This document shows, one piece after another, positions 19,359 to 31,685 of a DNA stretch of 64,000 nt (position 1 is the first letter of the stretch; each line of letters begins with the position of its first letter). Made by a program: the position numbers and the translations under genes. The notes beneath the pieces are model-generated. The model made no database searches. It was not told where the DNA came from and saw only the letters and a program-made list of their open reading frames with translations. Location: positions 1,802,880 to 1,866,879 of the forward strand of contig NZ_CP080997.1 in NCBI RefSeq assembly GCF_019645815.1. The letters run 5' to 3'. Source of the DNA: Mycolicibacter heraklionensis. Lineage in GTDB: Bacteria > Actinomycetota > Actinomycetes > Mycobacteriales > Mycobacteriaceae.

Positions 19359-20510
19359 GTGGCACGCGACTATTACGGCTTGTTGGGCGTCGATAAGGAC
19401 GCTAGCGACACCGAGCTCAAGCGCGCCTATCGAAAGCTGGCGCGCACCTACCACCCCGACGTCAACCCCGACGAGGCGGCGCAGGCCAAGTTCAAGGAGA
19501 TCAGCGCCGCCTACGAGGTGCTGTCCGACCCGGAGAAACGCCGGATCGTCGACCTCGGCGGCGACCCGCTGGAGAACGGCGCCGGCAACGGCTTTGGTGG
19601 ATTCGGCGGCTCCTCGGGCTTTGGCGGCCTCGGGGATGTGTTCGAAGCGTTCTTCGGCGGCGGCGCGGCCTCGCGCGGCCCGATCGGACGGGTGCGGCCG
19701 GGGTCGGACTCGCTGCTGCGCCTGCGCCTGGACCTCACCGAGTGCGCTACCGGCGTGACCAAGCGCGTCACCGTCGACACCGCGGTGCTGTGCGATCGCT
19801 GCCAGGGCCGCGGGACCAACGGGGATTCGCGCCCCATGACGTGCGACACCTGCCACGGCCGCGGCGAGGTGCAGAGCATGCAGCGCTCGCTGCTGGGCCA
19901 GGTCATGACGTCACGGCCGTGTCCGACCTGCCGCGGAGTCGGCGAGGTGATTCCGGATCCGTGCCACCAGTGCGGCGGCGACGGCCGGGTGCGCTCACGT
20001 CGCGAGATCAGCGTCAAGATCCCCGCCGGAGTCGGCGACGGCATGCGCGTTCGGCTGGCCGCCCAGGGCGAGGTCGGCCCGGGTGGGGGACCGGCCGGTG
20101 ACCTCTACGTCGAGGTGCACGAGCAGCCCCACGACATCTTCGCCCGCGACGGTGACGACCTGCACTGCCACATCTCGGTGCCGATGGTCGACGCGGCGCT
20201 GGGCACCACCGTGACCGTCGACGCGATCCTCGACGGCGCCACCGAGATCACCATCCCGGCCGGCACCCAGCCGGGGGCGACCATCGTGCTGCGCGGCCAC
20301 GGCATGCCGCAGGTGCGGACCGGGGCGCGCGGTGACCTGCACGCCCACATCGAGGTGGTGGTCCCCGAGCGCCTCGACAGCCACGACACCGAGCTGCTGC
20401 GCCAGTTCAAAGAGCACCGCGACCGCGAGACCGCCGAAGTCCGCTCGGCACACGCGCCGCAGAGCGGCGGGCTGTTCAGCCGACTGCGCGAGACCTTCAC
20501 CGGGCGCTGA
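19359..20510 (+). CDS. dnaJ2: Chaperone protein DnaJ2 (type I J-protein)
   Basis: The protein has 383 residues. The J domain carries HPD at 32-34, a Gly/Phe-rich segment follows (~70-105), then four zinc-finger CxxCxGxG-type motifs ([32 protein letters not shown]), and the C-terminal substrate-binding domains. It stimulates DnaK ATPase and delivers unfolded clients. The start is GTG with GGGAAGGG upstream. The gene lies between hrcA and rsmE, as in H37Rv Rv2373c. Confidence 0.96.
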   Translation: MARDYYGLLGVDKDASDTELKRAYRKLARTYHPDVNPDEAAQAKFKEISAAYEVLSDPEKRRIVDLGGDPLENGAGNGFGGFGGSSGFGGLGDVFEAFFGGGAASRGPIGRVRPGSDSLLRLRLDLTECATGVTKRVTVDTAVLCDRCQGRGTNGDSRPMTCDTCHGRGEVQSMQRSLLGQVMTSRPCPTCRGVGEVIPDPCHQCGGDGRVRSRREISVKIPAGVGDGMRVRLAAQGEVGPGGGPAGDLYVEVHEQPHDIFARDGDDLHCHISVPMVDAALGTTVTVDAILDGATEITIPAGTQPGATIVLRGHGMPQVRTGARGDLHAHIEVVVPERLDSHDTELLRQFKEHRDRETAEVRSAHAPQSGGLFSRLRETFTGR

Positions 20511-20517
20511 GCCCGCG

Positions 20518-21261
20518 GTGGCCGGCCTGTTCTACGTCGACGCGCTGCCCGAGGTGGGTGCGCTTGCCGTGGTCGGCGGCGACGCCGGCTTCCACGCGGC
20601 GACGGTGCGCCGGATCCGGCCCGGTGAGCAGCTGACGCTCGGTGACGGCGCCGGCGTCGTGGCGCAGTGCCAGGTCGAGGAGGCCGACCGCAGCGGATTG
20701 CGGGCCCGGGTGCTCGACCGTAGCCAGGTCGCACCGCCGGCCCCGCCGGTCACCGTGGTGCAGGCGCTGCCCAAATCCGAACGATCCGAGCTGGCGATCG
20801 AGCTGGCCACCGAGGCCGGTGCCGACGCCTTCGTGGCCTGGCAGGCCGACCGGTGCGTGGCCCGCTGGGACGGCCCGCGAGCCGACAAGGGAGTACGACG
20901 CTGGCAGGCGGTCGCCCGGGCGGCCGCCGGGCAATCCCGCCGCGCCCACATTCCGCCGGTGGCTGGCGTGCTGGCGACTTCGGAACTGGTGTCGTGGGTC
21001 GGCGAACAGGTCACCGGCGGCACGACGGTGCTGGTATTGCACGACGCGGCGGCAGCCGGGTTGCCCGACGTGTCCGCGGCACCGGCACTGGCCCTGGTGG
21101 TCGGGCCCGAAGGCGGTATCACCGAGGCGGAGCTGACGGCGCTGACCGGCGCCGGCGCCGTCGCCGCCCGGCTCGGACCGACCGTGCTGCGCACCTCCAC
21201 CGCGGCGGCGGTCGCGCTGGGTGCGCTCGGGGTGCTGACCCCGCGCTGGGGGATTGACTAA
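20518..21261 (+). CDS. rsmE: 16S rRNA (uracil1498-N3)-methyltransferase RsmE
   Basis: The protein has 247 residues and is a SPOUT-family methyltransferase. An N-terminal PUA-like part ([21 protein letters not shown]) is followed by the knotted domain with [16 protein letters not shown], a [13 protein letters not shown] motif (SAM-binding knot) and [12 protein letters not shown] at the C-terminus. RsmE methylates U1498 in the 16S rRNA decoding region. The GTG at 20518 is 7 nt after dnaJ2, matching the H37Rv order (Rv2372c). Longer upstream frames overlap dnaJ2 and are not supported. Confidence 0.93.
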   Translation: MAGLFYVDALPEVGALAVVGGDAGFHAATVRRIRPGEQLTLGDGAGVVAQCQVEEADRSGLRARVLDRSQVAPPAPPVTVVQALPKSERSELAIELATEAGADAFVAWQADRCVARWDGPRADKGVRRWQAVARAAAGQSRRAHIPPVAGVLATSELVSWVGEQVTGGTTVLVLHDAAAAGLPDVSAAPALALVVGPEGGITEAELTALTGAGAVAARLGPTVLRTSTAAAVALGALGVLTPRWGID

Positions 21262-21934
21262 CCCCGCGGGAGCGGTGCCGTCGCTGAGCATCAGCGACGG
21301 CTACGCGGTGTATCGGGGTCCGGTGGGTGGCGGCGGCCCGATCCACCGCCACGGCGCCTTCCAGATCGTCGTCGCCGGGCGAGGCGAAGTGGCGATGGTG
21401 GACCCGGCCGGAACGCGTCATCAGGCTGCCGCAGTGGTCGTCTCACCGATGGCGCCGCACCGCATCCTGGCCATCCGCGACCTGATCACCTATTTCATCG
21501 AGCCGCACTGCCTGTTCGCCGACCAGCTGCGGCAACGCTATGACGCCGGGATCGCCGCCGCCCCCGAGCTGGGCGAGCTGCGCGAGCCCGATGTCGCCGC
21601 CGCCTGCCGGGGCCAGTCGCAGGAGCTGGATCCGCGTCTGGTGACGGCGCTGGCCATGCTCGCCGACAGCAACATCGCGATGCCGAGCCTGGCCGCCGAG
21701 ATCGGCCTGTCGCCGCAGCGCCTGCGCGCGCTGGCGCGCCGGGAACTGGGGATGCCGCTCACCCGCTGGCGGGTCTGGTCACGGCTGCGTCGGGCCGTCG
21801 AAGCCCTGCAGTCGGGGATGCCGCTGGCCGAAGCCGCGACCGCCGCGGGCTTCGCCGATCAGGCCCACTTCACCCGACAGATGCGGGAGATGATGGGCCT
21901 GACCCCGTCGGTGGTGCTGCAGGCTCTGGCGTGA
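21254..21934 (+). CDS. AraC-family transcriptional regulator
   Basis: The protein has up to 226 residues. The N-terminal part looks like a small cupin ([19 protein letters not shown]), and the C-terminal ~90 residues hold two HTH motifs ([20 protein letters not shown] and [20 protein letters not shown]), the AraC DNA-binding signature. The TTG at 21254 overlaps the rsmE stop; a GTG at 21275 is an alternative start. It is convergent with, and abuts, the methyltransferase gene on the other strand. The target is unknown, and the gene is not at this position in H37Rv. Confidence 0.82.
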   Translation: MTNPAGAVPSLSISDGYAVYRGPVGGGGPIHRHGAFQIVVAGRGEVAMVDPAGTRHQAAAVVVSPMAPHRILAIRDLITYFIEPHCLFADQLRQRYDAGIAAAPELGELREPDVAAACRGQSQELDPRLVTALAMLADSNIAMPSLAAEIGLSPQRLRALARRELGMPLTRWRVWSRLRRAVEALQSGMPLAEAATAAGFADQAHFTRQMREMMGLTPSVVLQALA

Positions 21935-22582
21935 TCACCGTTTGCGGGCCGTATAGATCGAGATCGTCCCGTTGATGGTGGCCACCACGTCGGCTTCGCG
22001 AACACCCACGAAGCCGGCGGCCGAAATCAGCTCCGGGAGAACACCATCGGCGTTGGGTTGGGTGTCGGTCTTGCCGTCGGCGAACTGAACAAACCGAAAC
22101 GCCAGGCGCATCAACACTGTCCGCTGGAGCCCGAAGTCGGCGATCACCAGCCGCCCGCCTGGCCGCAACACCGCGAACATCGACGCCAGGATCGCACGCT
22201 TGACGTCCATCGGACATTGGTGCAGCACCAGGCTGGATGTCACGCCGTCCATCGACTCCGCGCCCACCGATGCCACCAGGTCGTCGCCCATCCCGGTCAG
22301 CCAGCGAACCCGGCCGTCGGCATCCTTCTCGCGTGCCACCGCCAAGATCTCCGGATCGGGGTCCAGGCCGACGATCTTCGCCTGCGGCTCCACCCGAGCG
22401 GCCAGCAGCGCCAAGGAACCGGTGCCGCAACCCACGTCCAGGATCGCGTCGCCGGGACGCGGCGCCAGGTGCATGACGGTCAGGCTCCGCCACAGCCGCT
22501 CTCGCGTCAGCGCCACCACGTAGTCGAAGAACCGGGCCGGCGCCAAGCGGCCCAGGGCAGGGGTGAAGATGTCCTCGCTCAT
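21935..22582 (-). CDS. Class I SAM-dependent methyltransferase
   Basis: The protein has 215 residues with the Rossmann methyltransferase motifs: ILDVGCGTGSLALLAA (motif I), VGLDPDPEIL, a motif IV-like DGVTSSLVLHQCP, and LRPGGRLVIADFG (motif VI). It resembles the UbiE/COQ5 group in layout. The ATG at 22582 (MSEDIF) follows a long weakly coding leader; longer starts have no support. The substrate is unknown, with a lipid or quinone type plausible. Confidence 0.8.
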   Translation of the reverse strand: MSEDIFTPALGRLAPARFFDYVVALTRERLWRSLTVMHLAPRPGDAILDVGCGTGSLALLAARVEPQAKIVGLDPDPEILAVAREKDADGRVRWLTGMGDDLVASVGAESMDGVTSSLVLHQCPMDVKRAILASMFAVLRPGGRLVIADFGLQRTVLMRLAFRFVQFADGKTDTQPNADGVLPELISAAGFVGVREADVVATINGTISIYTARKR

Positions 22583-23377
22583 ACCCGCCACTTTCGCCCG
22601 CGCGGCACCATCACGTCTTGAACAAACCGCTCGCCGCATGCCGTACCAGCCGCGCAGTCTGTACTGCGAGTCGTCAGTGAGTTGGCTGTGGCCTGGTGAC
22701 AAATATTGTGTACTATCACTTAATTAAGATGACTGTTGCAGTGAGTAATTGGCGGTCGCGGGCCGATGTGGCACGCGACCGGCTGACACTCGCATCAGGT
22801 CGCACTCGCCGATCTGAAATGAGCGGTGGTCGCGCCCCCGGTCAAGAGCGCATCCTTGCTCTCGCCATCGCCGGCGGAGATGACATCGACCGCTTCTGCC
22901 GGCGGCATCGTCAGTGGCGCTACCGCGGATCCTAGGGCCTCCGATATCTTCCTTCTCTTTGCAAGTGGCGCGAAAAGCGCTGCCGGTCAGACATTTTGGG
23001 TAAAGTACTGACCCAGGACCTTTAAGGTTGCTGTCTCACAACAGACTTCGGTATCAGTAGTAGATTTCTCGCCTCTGTTGACGTAGCGGGAATCTTCAGA
23101 CGCAACGCCTGTCTGGATTTTGAATCCGACGCAGGGTCTAACCGTCGACGCGCCCGATCTTGTGCAGGAGCCCTCGAGGGACACCGCTGATGCGCCGCCC
23201 GAGGCCATGCAGCACTGGGATGTCGACCAGGCCGGGCTGGACGAACTGCTCGACGAATTGTCCAGGAAGCCCGGCGTTCACGCCGTGCATCTGAAGGGCG
23301 CCAAAAGAGCTGTAACGCCACGGAACTGATACCTGCGCTTCATCGTCGGTGACGCTGAACCCGAAAGAGAGACAAAA
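22583..23377. other. Lower-GC region without a convincing gene
   Basis: These 795 bp separate the methyltransferase from the SbtA-like gene. Base composition is visibly less GC-rich than the flanks, and several short frames show no family signature. It holds a 10-bp palindrome CTTAATTAAG at 22719-22728, inside a wider near-palindrome, about 140 bp upstream of the methyltransferase start; this could be an operator. A 69-codon frame at 23120-23329 (TTG start, unrecognised, acidic) is too weak to call. The patch and the broken gene after it look like decaying acquired DNA. Confidence 0.5.
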
Positions 23378-24541
23378 ATGCTCCTCGAATTCTGGCAGAA
23401 CTTCACGCACAACCTGTTCAAGCCGCTCTTGTTGTTCTTCTACTTCGGATTCCTGCTCGCGTTGATGAAGGTTCCGTTCGAGTTCCCCACCGCGGTTTAT
23501 CAGGGCCTGACGATGTATCTGTTGTTGGCCATCGGTTGGCACGGGGGTGAAGAACTGGCGGAAATCGATCTCGCCCGGGTCGGCGGCATCCTCGGGTTTG
23601 TGGCCACCGGCTTCGTCTCGAACTTCCTGATCGGGACGCTCGCCTACTACCTGCTCAAACATCTCACCAAAATGCGAGAAGTCGATCGTGCGACGGTCGC
23701 TGGATACTACGCATCGGACTCGGCAGGCACATTCGCAACCTGCCTGGGTGTCCTGGCCACCGCCGGAATTGCGTACGACGCCTATATGCCCGTCATGTTG
23801 GCGGTCATGGAGATCCCCGGGTGTTTGGTGGCCCTCCTGTTGGTCGCCCGGTTACGCCATAAGGGGATGGATGCCGACGGATACATGCCCAAAGAGGCCG
23901 GTTACACGGTGCCGGCCGGTGCAGTCCACGCGGTCGTGAGTGCGGCGAGCCCCACCGGCCTTGCGATCGACATGAGGTCCGAGAGCCACGCGGAGGTCGA
24001 TACCTCCACACATGGTCGCCTGCTCAATCAGGAACTCCTGCGGGAAGTCTTCCTCAACCCGGGGATCTGTCTGCTGCTCGGCGGTATCTCGATCGGGTTC
24101 CTCAGCGGCCTGCAAGGGTCCTAGGTCACCTCAGTCGAGGACCCGATTTTCATCACGGCATTCCAGGGGGCACTGTGTCTCTTCCTGCTGGAGATGGGTC
24201 TGACCGCAGCCCGCAAACTGCAAGATCTGAAGTCAGCCGGCCGTGGCTTCATCCTGTTCGGGCTGCTCGTTCCGAACTTGTTCGCCACGATCGGCATACT
24301 CGTTGTCCGCGGCTACTCGCTGCTGACCGGAGTGCAGTTCGAACTGGGAAGCTACGTCCTGTTCGCGGTGCTGAGCGGCGCGGCTTCCTATATCGCCGTT
24401 CCGGCCATCCAGCGACTGGCGATTCCAGAAGCCAGTCCCAGTCTGCCGTTGGCCGCGTCGCTGGGTCTGACGTTCTCCTACAACGTCACCATCGGGATTC
24501 CGCTCTACATCGAGATTTCCCATCTTGTCTCGTCGCTGTAA
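23378..24541 (+). pseudogene. sbtA: SbtA-like sodium-dependent bicarbonate transporter gene, interrupted by an amber codon
   Basis: The reading frame spans 387 codons with one in-frame TAG at 24122-24124. The first 248 codons give hydrophobic segments with YQGLTMYLLLAIGWHGGEE, YYASDSAGTFATCLG and MLAVMEIPGCLVALLL. The second part, in the same frame, gives FQGALCLFLLEMGLTAARKL, SYIAVPAIQRLAIPEASPS and SLGLTFSYNVTIGIPLY. Together they follow the SbtA / DUF897 family of Na+-bicarbonate symporters. A single change from CAG (Gln) to TAG would explain the break. No SbtB-like PII partner is adjacent. The region is less GC-rich than its neighbours, suggesting acquisition. It is a pseudogene unless the stop is read through, reinitiation occurs, or the base is an error. 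Confidence 0.75.
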
Positions 24542-24698
24542 GAGGGGAGGACGCCATGTACCGTTTTTAAGTACTGATTCTGGGACCACTGGGCGAAGTG
24601 AACCGCTGGGGCCAGACGGTGCCCGACGGTAGACTCGCAGCAGCCGTCTGACCCGCGGATACCCCGCGAAAATCAAGAAAGCAGGTATCGGAAACCCC

Positions 24699-25757
24699 GT
24701 GACGCCCCGCGATACCCCCGCTGCCGGGCCGGCCTCGCAGGTTCGCAGCAGCGTCGATATTCCACCCGACCTGGTCGTGGGCCTGCTGGGTTCCGCAGAT
24801 GAGAACCTGCGCGCCATCGAACGCCTGCTGACCGCCGACCTGCACGTGCGCGGCAATGCCGTCACCATCTCCGGAGCACCGGCCGACGTCGCCCTGGCTG
24901 AGCGGGTGCTCTCCGAGCTGGTCGCGATCGCGGGCCGCGGCCAGCCGCTGACTCCCGAAACGGTGCGCCACAGCGTCGGCATGCTGGTGGGCACCGGCAC
25001 GGACAGTGCATCGCCTGCCGAAGTCCTGAGCCTCGACATCCTGTCGCGGCGCGGCAAGACCATCCGGCCCAAGACGCTCAACCAGAAGCGCTACGTCGAC
25101 GCCATCGACGCGCACACCATCGTCTTCGGCATCGGCCCGGCCGGCACCGGCAAGACCTACCTGGCGATGGCCAAGGCGGTCAAAGCGCTGCAGACCAAAC
25201 AGGTCACTCGCATCATCCTGACCCGTCCGGCGGTGGAAGCCGGTGAGCGGCTGGGGTTTCTGCCCGGCACCTTGAGCGAGAAGATCGACCCGTATCTGCG
25301 CCCGCTCTACGACGCGCTGCACGACATGATGGACCCGGAGCTGATTCCCAAGCTGATGAGTTCCGGGGTGATCGAGGTGGCGCCGCTGGCGTACATGCGC
25401 GGACGGACGCTCAATGACGCGTTCATCATTCTCGACGAGGCGCAGAACACCACCGCCGAACAGATGAAGATGTTCCTCACCCGGCTGGGCTTCGGCTCCA
25501 AGATCGTGGTCACCGGCGACGTCACCCAGATTGATCTGGCCGGCGGGGCGAGATCCGGGCTGCGGGCCGCCGTGGACATCCTCGACGACATCGACGACAT
25601 CTACGTCGCCGAACTCACCAGCGTCGACGTCGTCCGCCACCGGCTGGTGTCGGAGATCGTCGACGCCTACTCACGCCACGAATCCGAACAGGTCCAGCCG
25701 GGACTGGCCATGAACCGGGCGTCGCGGCGCGCCTCGCAAGGCAGGTCGCGCCGATGA
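24699..25757 (+). CDS. phoH: PhoH-like ATPase (PhoH1)
   Basis: The protein has 352 residues. An N-terminal KH-like segment is followed by the PhoH ATPase domain with Walker [17 protein letters not shown] (~145), a Walker [12 protein letters not shown] (~244) and [11 protein letters not shown]. PhoH proteins are P-loop NTPases linked to RNA metabolism. The GTG start at 24699 begins the cluster phoH-ybeY-CNNM-era, in which each gene overlaps or nearly overlaps the next, as in H37Rv Rv2368c-Rv2364c. The association with ybeY (an RNase) supports an RNA role. Confidence 0.93.
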   Translation: MTPRDTPAAGPASQVRSSVDIPPDLVVGLLGSADENLRAIERLLTADLHVRGNAVTISGAPADVALAERVLSELVAIAGRGQPLTPETVRHSVGMLVGTGTDSASPAEVLSLDILSRRGKTIRPKTLNQKRYVDAIDAHTIVFGIGPAGTGKTYLAMAKAVKALQTKQVTRIILTRPAVEAGERLGFLPGTLSEKIDPYLRPLYDALHDMMDPELIPKLMSSGVIEVAPLAYMRGRTLNDAFIILDEAQNTTAEQMKMFLTRLGFGSKIVVTGDVTQIDLAGGARSGLRAAVDILDDIDDIYVAELTSVDVVRHRLVSEIVDAYSRHESEQVQPGLAMNRASRRASQGRSRR

Positions 25758-26290
25758 GCATTGAGGTCTCCAACGAATCCGGCCTCGACGTCTCCGAGGT
25801 TGAGCTGGTCAGCGTCGCCAAGTTCGTGCTGGCCAAGATGGACGTCAATCCCGGTGCCGAGCTGTCGATGGTGCTGCTGGACACCGCCGCGATGGCTGAC
25901 CTGCACATGCGCTGGATGGACCTGCCCGGGCCCACCGACGTCATGAGCTTCCCGATGGACGAACTGGAGCCGGGCGGCCGGCCGGACGCTCCCGAGCCCG
26001 GCCCGTCGATGCTCGGCGATATCGCACTGTGCCCGGAGTTCGCCGCCGAACAGGCCGCGGCGGCCGGCCATTCGCTGGGCCAGGAGCTGGCTCTGCTCAC
26101 CGTGCATGGCGTGCTGCACCTGCTCGGTTACGACCACGCCGAGCCGGACGAAGAAAAAGAGATGTTCGCGTTGCAGCGCCGTCTGCTCGAGGAGTGGGTC
26201 GCCGACCAGGTCGAGACCTACCGGGCCGAGACCCAGAGCGAGAAGGACCGCCGGCTGCTGGACAAGTCCAGGTACTTCGACGAACCGTGA
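25754..26290 (+). CDS. ybeY: Endoribonuclease YbeY
   Basis: The protein has 178 residues. The zinc-binding signature [11 protein letters not shown] (H-x3-H-x5-H) lies near residue 117, preceded by the conserved [11 protein letters not shown] and [11 protein letters not shown]. YbeY acts in 16S rRNA 3'-end maturation and ribosome quality control. The start overlaps the phoH stop (ATGA) and the stop overlaps the next gene (GTGA). The length is typical of the actinobacterial form. Confidence 0.95.
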   Translation: MSIEVSNESGLDVSEVELVSVAKFVLAKMDVNPGAELSMVLLDTAAMADLHMRWMDLPGPTDVMSFPMDELEPGGRPDAPEPGPSMLGDIALCPEFAAEQAAAAGHSLGQELALLTVHGVLHLLGYDHAEPDEEKEMFALQRRLLEEWVADQVETYRAETQSEKDRRLLDKSRYFDEP

Positions 26291-27585
26291 CCGGAACACC
26301 GCTGCTACTCGGCGTGATCGCGCTGATCGGTCTGGGCGGGTTGTTCGCGGCAATCGACGCCGCGGTCAGCACCGTCTCGCCGGCGCGGGTCGAGGAACTG
26401 GTGCGGGCGAAGCGGCCCGGCGCGGTCTGGCTGGTCAAGCTGATGGCCGAACGCCCCCGCTACATCAACCTGGTGGTGCTGTTGCGCATCACCTGCGAGG
26501 TCACCGCGACTGCGCTGCTGGTGCACCTGCTCAGCGCTGTACTCGGCCTGGACTGGGGGCTGTTGGCCGCCGCCGCGGCCATGGTGGTGGTCAGCTTCGT
26601 GGTGATCGGGGTGGGGCCGCGGACCCTGGGCCGGCAGAACGCCTACTCGATCGCACTGGCCGCGGCGCTTCCGTTGCAGGTCCTGTCGGTGTTGCTCGCC
26701 CCGATCAGCCGCGTGCTGGTGGTGCTGGGTAACGCGCTGACTCCGGGGCGGGGATTCCGCAACGGGCCGTTCGCCTCCGAAATCGAGCTGCGCGAAGTGG
26801 TCGACATGGCACAGCAGCGCGGGGTGGTGGCGGCCGACGAGCGCCGGATGATCCAGTCGGTCTTCGAACTCGCCGACACCCCGGCCCGTGAGGTGATGGT
26901 GCCGCGCACCGAGATGGTGTGGATCGAACATGACAAATCCGCCGGACAGGCCACGTCATTGGCGGTGCGCAGTGGGCATTCCCGGATCCCGGTGATCGGC
27001 GAGAACGTCGATGACATCCTCGGCGTGGTCTACCTGAAAGACCTTGTCCAACAAACCTATTACTCGGTCAACGGGGGGCGGGACACCACGGTGGCGCAGG
27101 TGATGCGCCCGGCGGTCTTCATGCCCGACTCCAAGGCGCTCAACGCGCTGCTGGAAGACATGCAGCGCAGTCGCTATCACATGGCGCTACTGGTGGACGA
27201 GTACGGCGCGATCGCCGGACTGGTCACCATCGAGGACGTGTTGGAGGAGATCGTCGGTGAGATCGCCGATGAGTATGACCAAGGCGAAGTCGCCCCGGTG
27301 GAAAAGTTGGACGGCAACAGATTTCGGGTCTCGGCGCGGCTGCCGATCGAAGACGTCGGGGAACTCTACGGGGTGCAGTTCGACTCCGGTTTCGACGTCG
27401 ACACGGTCGGCGGGCTGCTCGCGCTGGAGCTGGGCCGCGTTCCGCTGCCCGGCGCCGAGGTAGTGTCACACGGCCTGCGTCTGCGGGCGGAGGGCAGCCG
27501 CGACAGCCGCGGGCGGGTGCGGATCAGCACAGTTCTGGTCAGCCCGGTCGAACCCGCCGGTGAGGAGGCCGCAGTTGAACAGTGA
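26287..27585 (+). CDS. CNNM/CorC-type membrane protein with CBS domains
   Basis: The protein has 432 residues. Three to four membrane segments form the DUF21 domain (~1-140). A pair of CBS domains follows (~190-320; [48 protein letters not shown]), and a CorC/HlyC transporter-associated domain ends the protein ([19 protein letters not shown] region). The family is linked to Mg2+/Co2+ transport or resistance, though older annotation calls it hemolysin. Length and position match H37Rv Rv2366c. The GTG at 26287 overlaps the ybeY stop; a longer upstream frame overlaps ybeY and is rejected. Confidence 0.92.
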   Translation: MTGTPLLLGVIALIGLGGLFAAIDAAVSTVSPARVEELVRAKRPGAVWLVKLMAERPRYINLVVLLRITCEVTATALLVHLLSAVLGLDWGLLAAAAAMVVVSFVVIGVGPRTLGRQNAYSIALAAALPLQVLSVLLAPISRVLVVLGNALTPGRGFRNGPFASEIELREVVDMAQQRGVVAADERRMIQSVFELADTPAREVMVPRTEMVWIEHDKSAGQATSLAVRSGHSRIPVIGENVDDILGVVYLKDLVQQTYYSVNGGRDTTVAQVMRPAVFMPDSKALNALLEDMQRSRYHMALLVDEYGAIAGLVTIEDVLEEIVGEIADEYDQGEVAPVEKLDGNRFRVSARLPIEDVGELYGVQFDSGFDVDTVGGLLALELGRVPLPGAEVVSHGLRLRAEGSRDSRGRVRISTVLVSPVEPAGEEAAVEQ

Positions 27586-27679
27586 CGCACTCGCGGTGCG
27601 CGCGTCGAACGTGCACGCATTGCGACCATGCACCCGAAATCTCGCGCTGAGAACACGTTCGGCGAAAGGCGGCTCGTGA
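27575..27679 (+). CDS. Very short ORF between the CNNM gene and era (possible relic)
   Basis: A 34-codon frame starts at TTG 27575, 6-7 nt after a strong GAGGAGG, overlaps the end of the CNNM gene, and stops at a TGA that overlaps the era GTG (GTGA). H37Rv has a larger gene, Rv2365c, at this position. The frame could therefore be the fused ends of a deleted gene, or a leader peptide coupling translation into era. Only spacing and the ribosome site support it; the peptide has no recognisable motif. Confidence 0.35.
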   Translation: MNSDALAVRASNVHALRPCTRNLALRTRSAKGGS

Positions 27680-28584
27680 CTGGATCGGATTCCGGGTTCC
27701 ATTCCGGCTTCGTATGTTTCGTCGGACGGCCCAACACCGGCAAGTCGACACTCACCAACGCCCTGGTCGGTGCGAAGGTGGCCATCACCTCGAACCGCCC
27801 GCAGACCACCCGGCACACCATCCGCGGCATCGTGCACCGAGACGACTTCCAGATCATCCTGGTTGACACCCCCGGTCTGCACCGTCCCCGCACGCTGCTG
27901 GGCAAGCGGCTGAACGAGTTGGTCAAAGACACCTATTCGCAGGTCGACGTCATCGGTCTGTGCATTCCCGCCGACGAGCCGATCGGCCCGGGGGACCGCT
28001 GGATCATCGAGCAGATCCGCGCGGTCGCACCCAGAACCAAACTGGTCGTCGTTGTCACCAAAATCGACAAGGGCACCCGCGATCACGTCGCCGCGCAACT
28101 GGTCGCGGTCGGTGAGCTGGCGCCGGAAGCCGAGATCGTTCCGGTGTCGGCGGTCAGCGGCGAGCAAGTCGATGTGCTGATCGACGTGCTGGCCGCGGCG
28201 CTGCCCGTCGGTCCCGCCTTCTACCCGGACGGTGAACTGACCGACGAGCCCGAAGAGACCCTGATGGCCGAGTTCATCCGGGAAGCCGCCCTGGAGGGCG
28301 TGCGCGACGAACTGCCGCATTCGCTGGCGGTGGTGATCGAGGAAGTGCGCCCACGCGACGACCGGGAGGACCTGATCGACGTGTACGCGATCCTCTACGT
28401 CGAACGCGACAGCCAGAAGGGAATCGTGATCGGCCGCGGCGGCGCCCGGCTGCGCGAGGTGGGTACGGCCGCGCGCACGCAGATCGAGAAACTGTTGGGT
28501 ACCAAGGTGTTTCTCGACCTGCGGGTCAAGGTGGCCAAGAACTGGCAGCGCGACCCCAAGCAGCTCGGGCGGTTGGGCTTCTAG
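27676..28584 (+). CDS. era: GTPase Era
   Basis: The protein has 302 residues. G-motifs are visible: GRPNTGKST (G1, ~17-25), PQTTRHTIRG (G2), DTPGLHRPRT (G3), VTKIDKGT (G4) and PVSAVSG (G5). The C-terminal KH domain contains YVERDSQKGIVIGRGGARL and ends in the strongly conserved VKVAKNWQRDPKQLGRLGF-type sequence. Era assists 30S assembly and 16S rRNA processing. The GTG at 27676 ([13 protein letters not shown]) is preferred over an ATG 48 nt upstream because it matches mycobacterial Era and has AAAGG upstream. Confidence 0.96.
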   Translation: MTGSDSGFHSGFVCFVGRPNTGKSTLTNALVGAKVAITSNRPQTTRHTIRGIVHRDDFQIILVDTPGLHRPRTLLGKRLNELVKDTYSQVDVIGLCIPADEPIGPGDRWIIEQIRAVAPRTKLVVVVTKIDKGTRDHVAAQLVAVGELAPEAEIVPVSAVSGEQVDVLIDVLAAALPVGPAFYPDGELTDEPEETLMAEFIREAALEGVRDELPHSLAVVIEEVRPRDDREDLIDVYAILYVERDSQKGIVIGRGGARLREVGTAARTQIEKLLGTKVFLDLRVKVAKNWQRDPKQLGRLGF

Positions 28585-28669
28585 GACGGGGTCAGGCCGG
28601 CGCGTATCGCGCCCGAACGCCGACGGCCACCGCCCGCGGCCGGCGAAACGATATTGGTAGATTCCAGGG

Positions 28670-29344
28670 ATGCCCGTACGCAAGTCGTTGCTTGTCTCCT
28701 CGGTTGGCCTCATCGTGTGTGCGCAAGCACTGGCCGGTTGCGGGGGGAGCCAAAAGCCGGTCGATACCACCAAGCTCTTCAACGTTCAGTCGACGTTCGG
28801 CTCGGACTTCAAGACCCAGACCAAGGGTCCCAACGACATCGATCCGAAGATCCTCGGGCCGCAGAAGATGCCGCCGGGAGTGACGTTCGACCCCTCCGAC
28901 TGCGCTGACTTCGCTGCCAACACCGGCCGGCCGCCGAAGGGCATCCGGGGCAAGATGTCGATGGTCTCCATCCTCGGCAACGGCAACCAGCTGGTCGCGA
29001 TCGCTATGCAGGCCGACCAGGACCTGCCGTACGACGCCGCGGACGCCGAGAAGTGCAAGCACGTCTCGTTCAACGCCGGAAAGCTCACCGGCTACCTCGA
29101 CGAGGTGGACGCCCCGCAGATCGACCACGCCAAGACCGTGGGTTCGCACTCGGAGATCGAGATCACCGGCAAGGACGGCCAGCAGCAGTCTCGCGAGTCC
29201 TACACCTTCACCGCCTACCTGGGCAGCGCGCTGGTGCAGGTCACGGCCAACCCGCAGCCGGTCCGCGGCCAGCCGCCGACGATGGTCGACGCCGACCGGG
29301 CGCGCCAGTTGCTGGTCGACGCGGTGTCGGCGCTGCGCGACTAG
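28670..29344 (+). CDS. Mycobacterial lipoprotein of unknown function
   Basis: The protein has 224 residues. The N-terminus is a lipoprotein signal: Arg/Lys, a hydrophobic run, then lipobox LAGC with Cys24, so the mature protein should be lipid-anchored outside the membrane. The rest is a soluble domain with two further cysteines (PSDCADF and AEKCKHV) and the pattern of mycobacterial envelope sensor-like families such as DUF5642; that assignment is tentative. It lies after era, where H37Rv has amiA2, so it opens an inserted block (28.6-33 kb). The SDR gene follows after 3 nt. Confidence 0.75.
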   Translation: MPVRKSLLVSSVGLIVCAQALAGCGGSQKPVDTTKLFNVQSTFGSDFKTQTKGPNDIDPKILGPQKMPPGVTFDPSDCADFAANTGRPPKGIRGKMSMVSILGNGNQLVAIAMQADQDLPYDAADAEKCKHVSFNAGKLTGYLDEVDAPQIDHAKTVGSHSEIEITGKDGQQQSRESYTFTAYLGSALVQVTANPQPVRGQPPTMVDADRARQLLVDAVSALRD

Positions 29345-29347
29345 CCC

Positions 29348-31659
<2,312 letters not shown>

Positions 31660-31663
31660 CCCA

Positions 31664-31683
31664 GCCACCTCGGCTGAGGTGGC
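31664..31683. terminator. Hairpin between convergent genes, likely bidirectional terminator
   Basis: GCCACCTC and GAGGTGGC pair perfectly around a GGCT loop. It fills the 26-bp gap between the stop of the monooxygenase and the stop of sseB. There is no T-run on either side, as is common for actinobacterial terminators. Confidence 0.65.
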
Positions 31684-31685
31684 CG

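Noticed and set aside
23120..23329. 69-codon frame upstream of the sbtA-like gene
   Set aside because: It has a TTG start without a clear ribosome site, no recognisable family, and lies in a decaying region; kept only as a remark in the region entry.
24613..24650. CAGACGG ... CCGTCTG hairpin before phoH
   Set aside because: Seven-base arms around a long loop are weak evidence; it could be chance.
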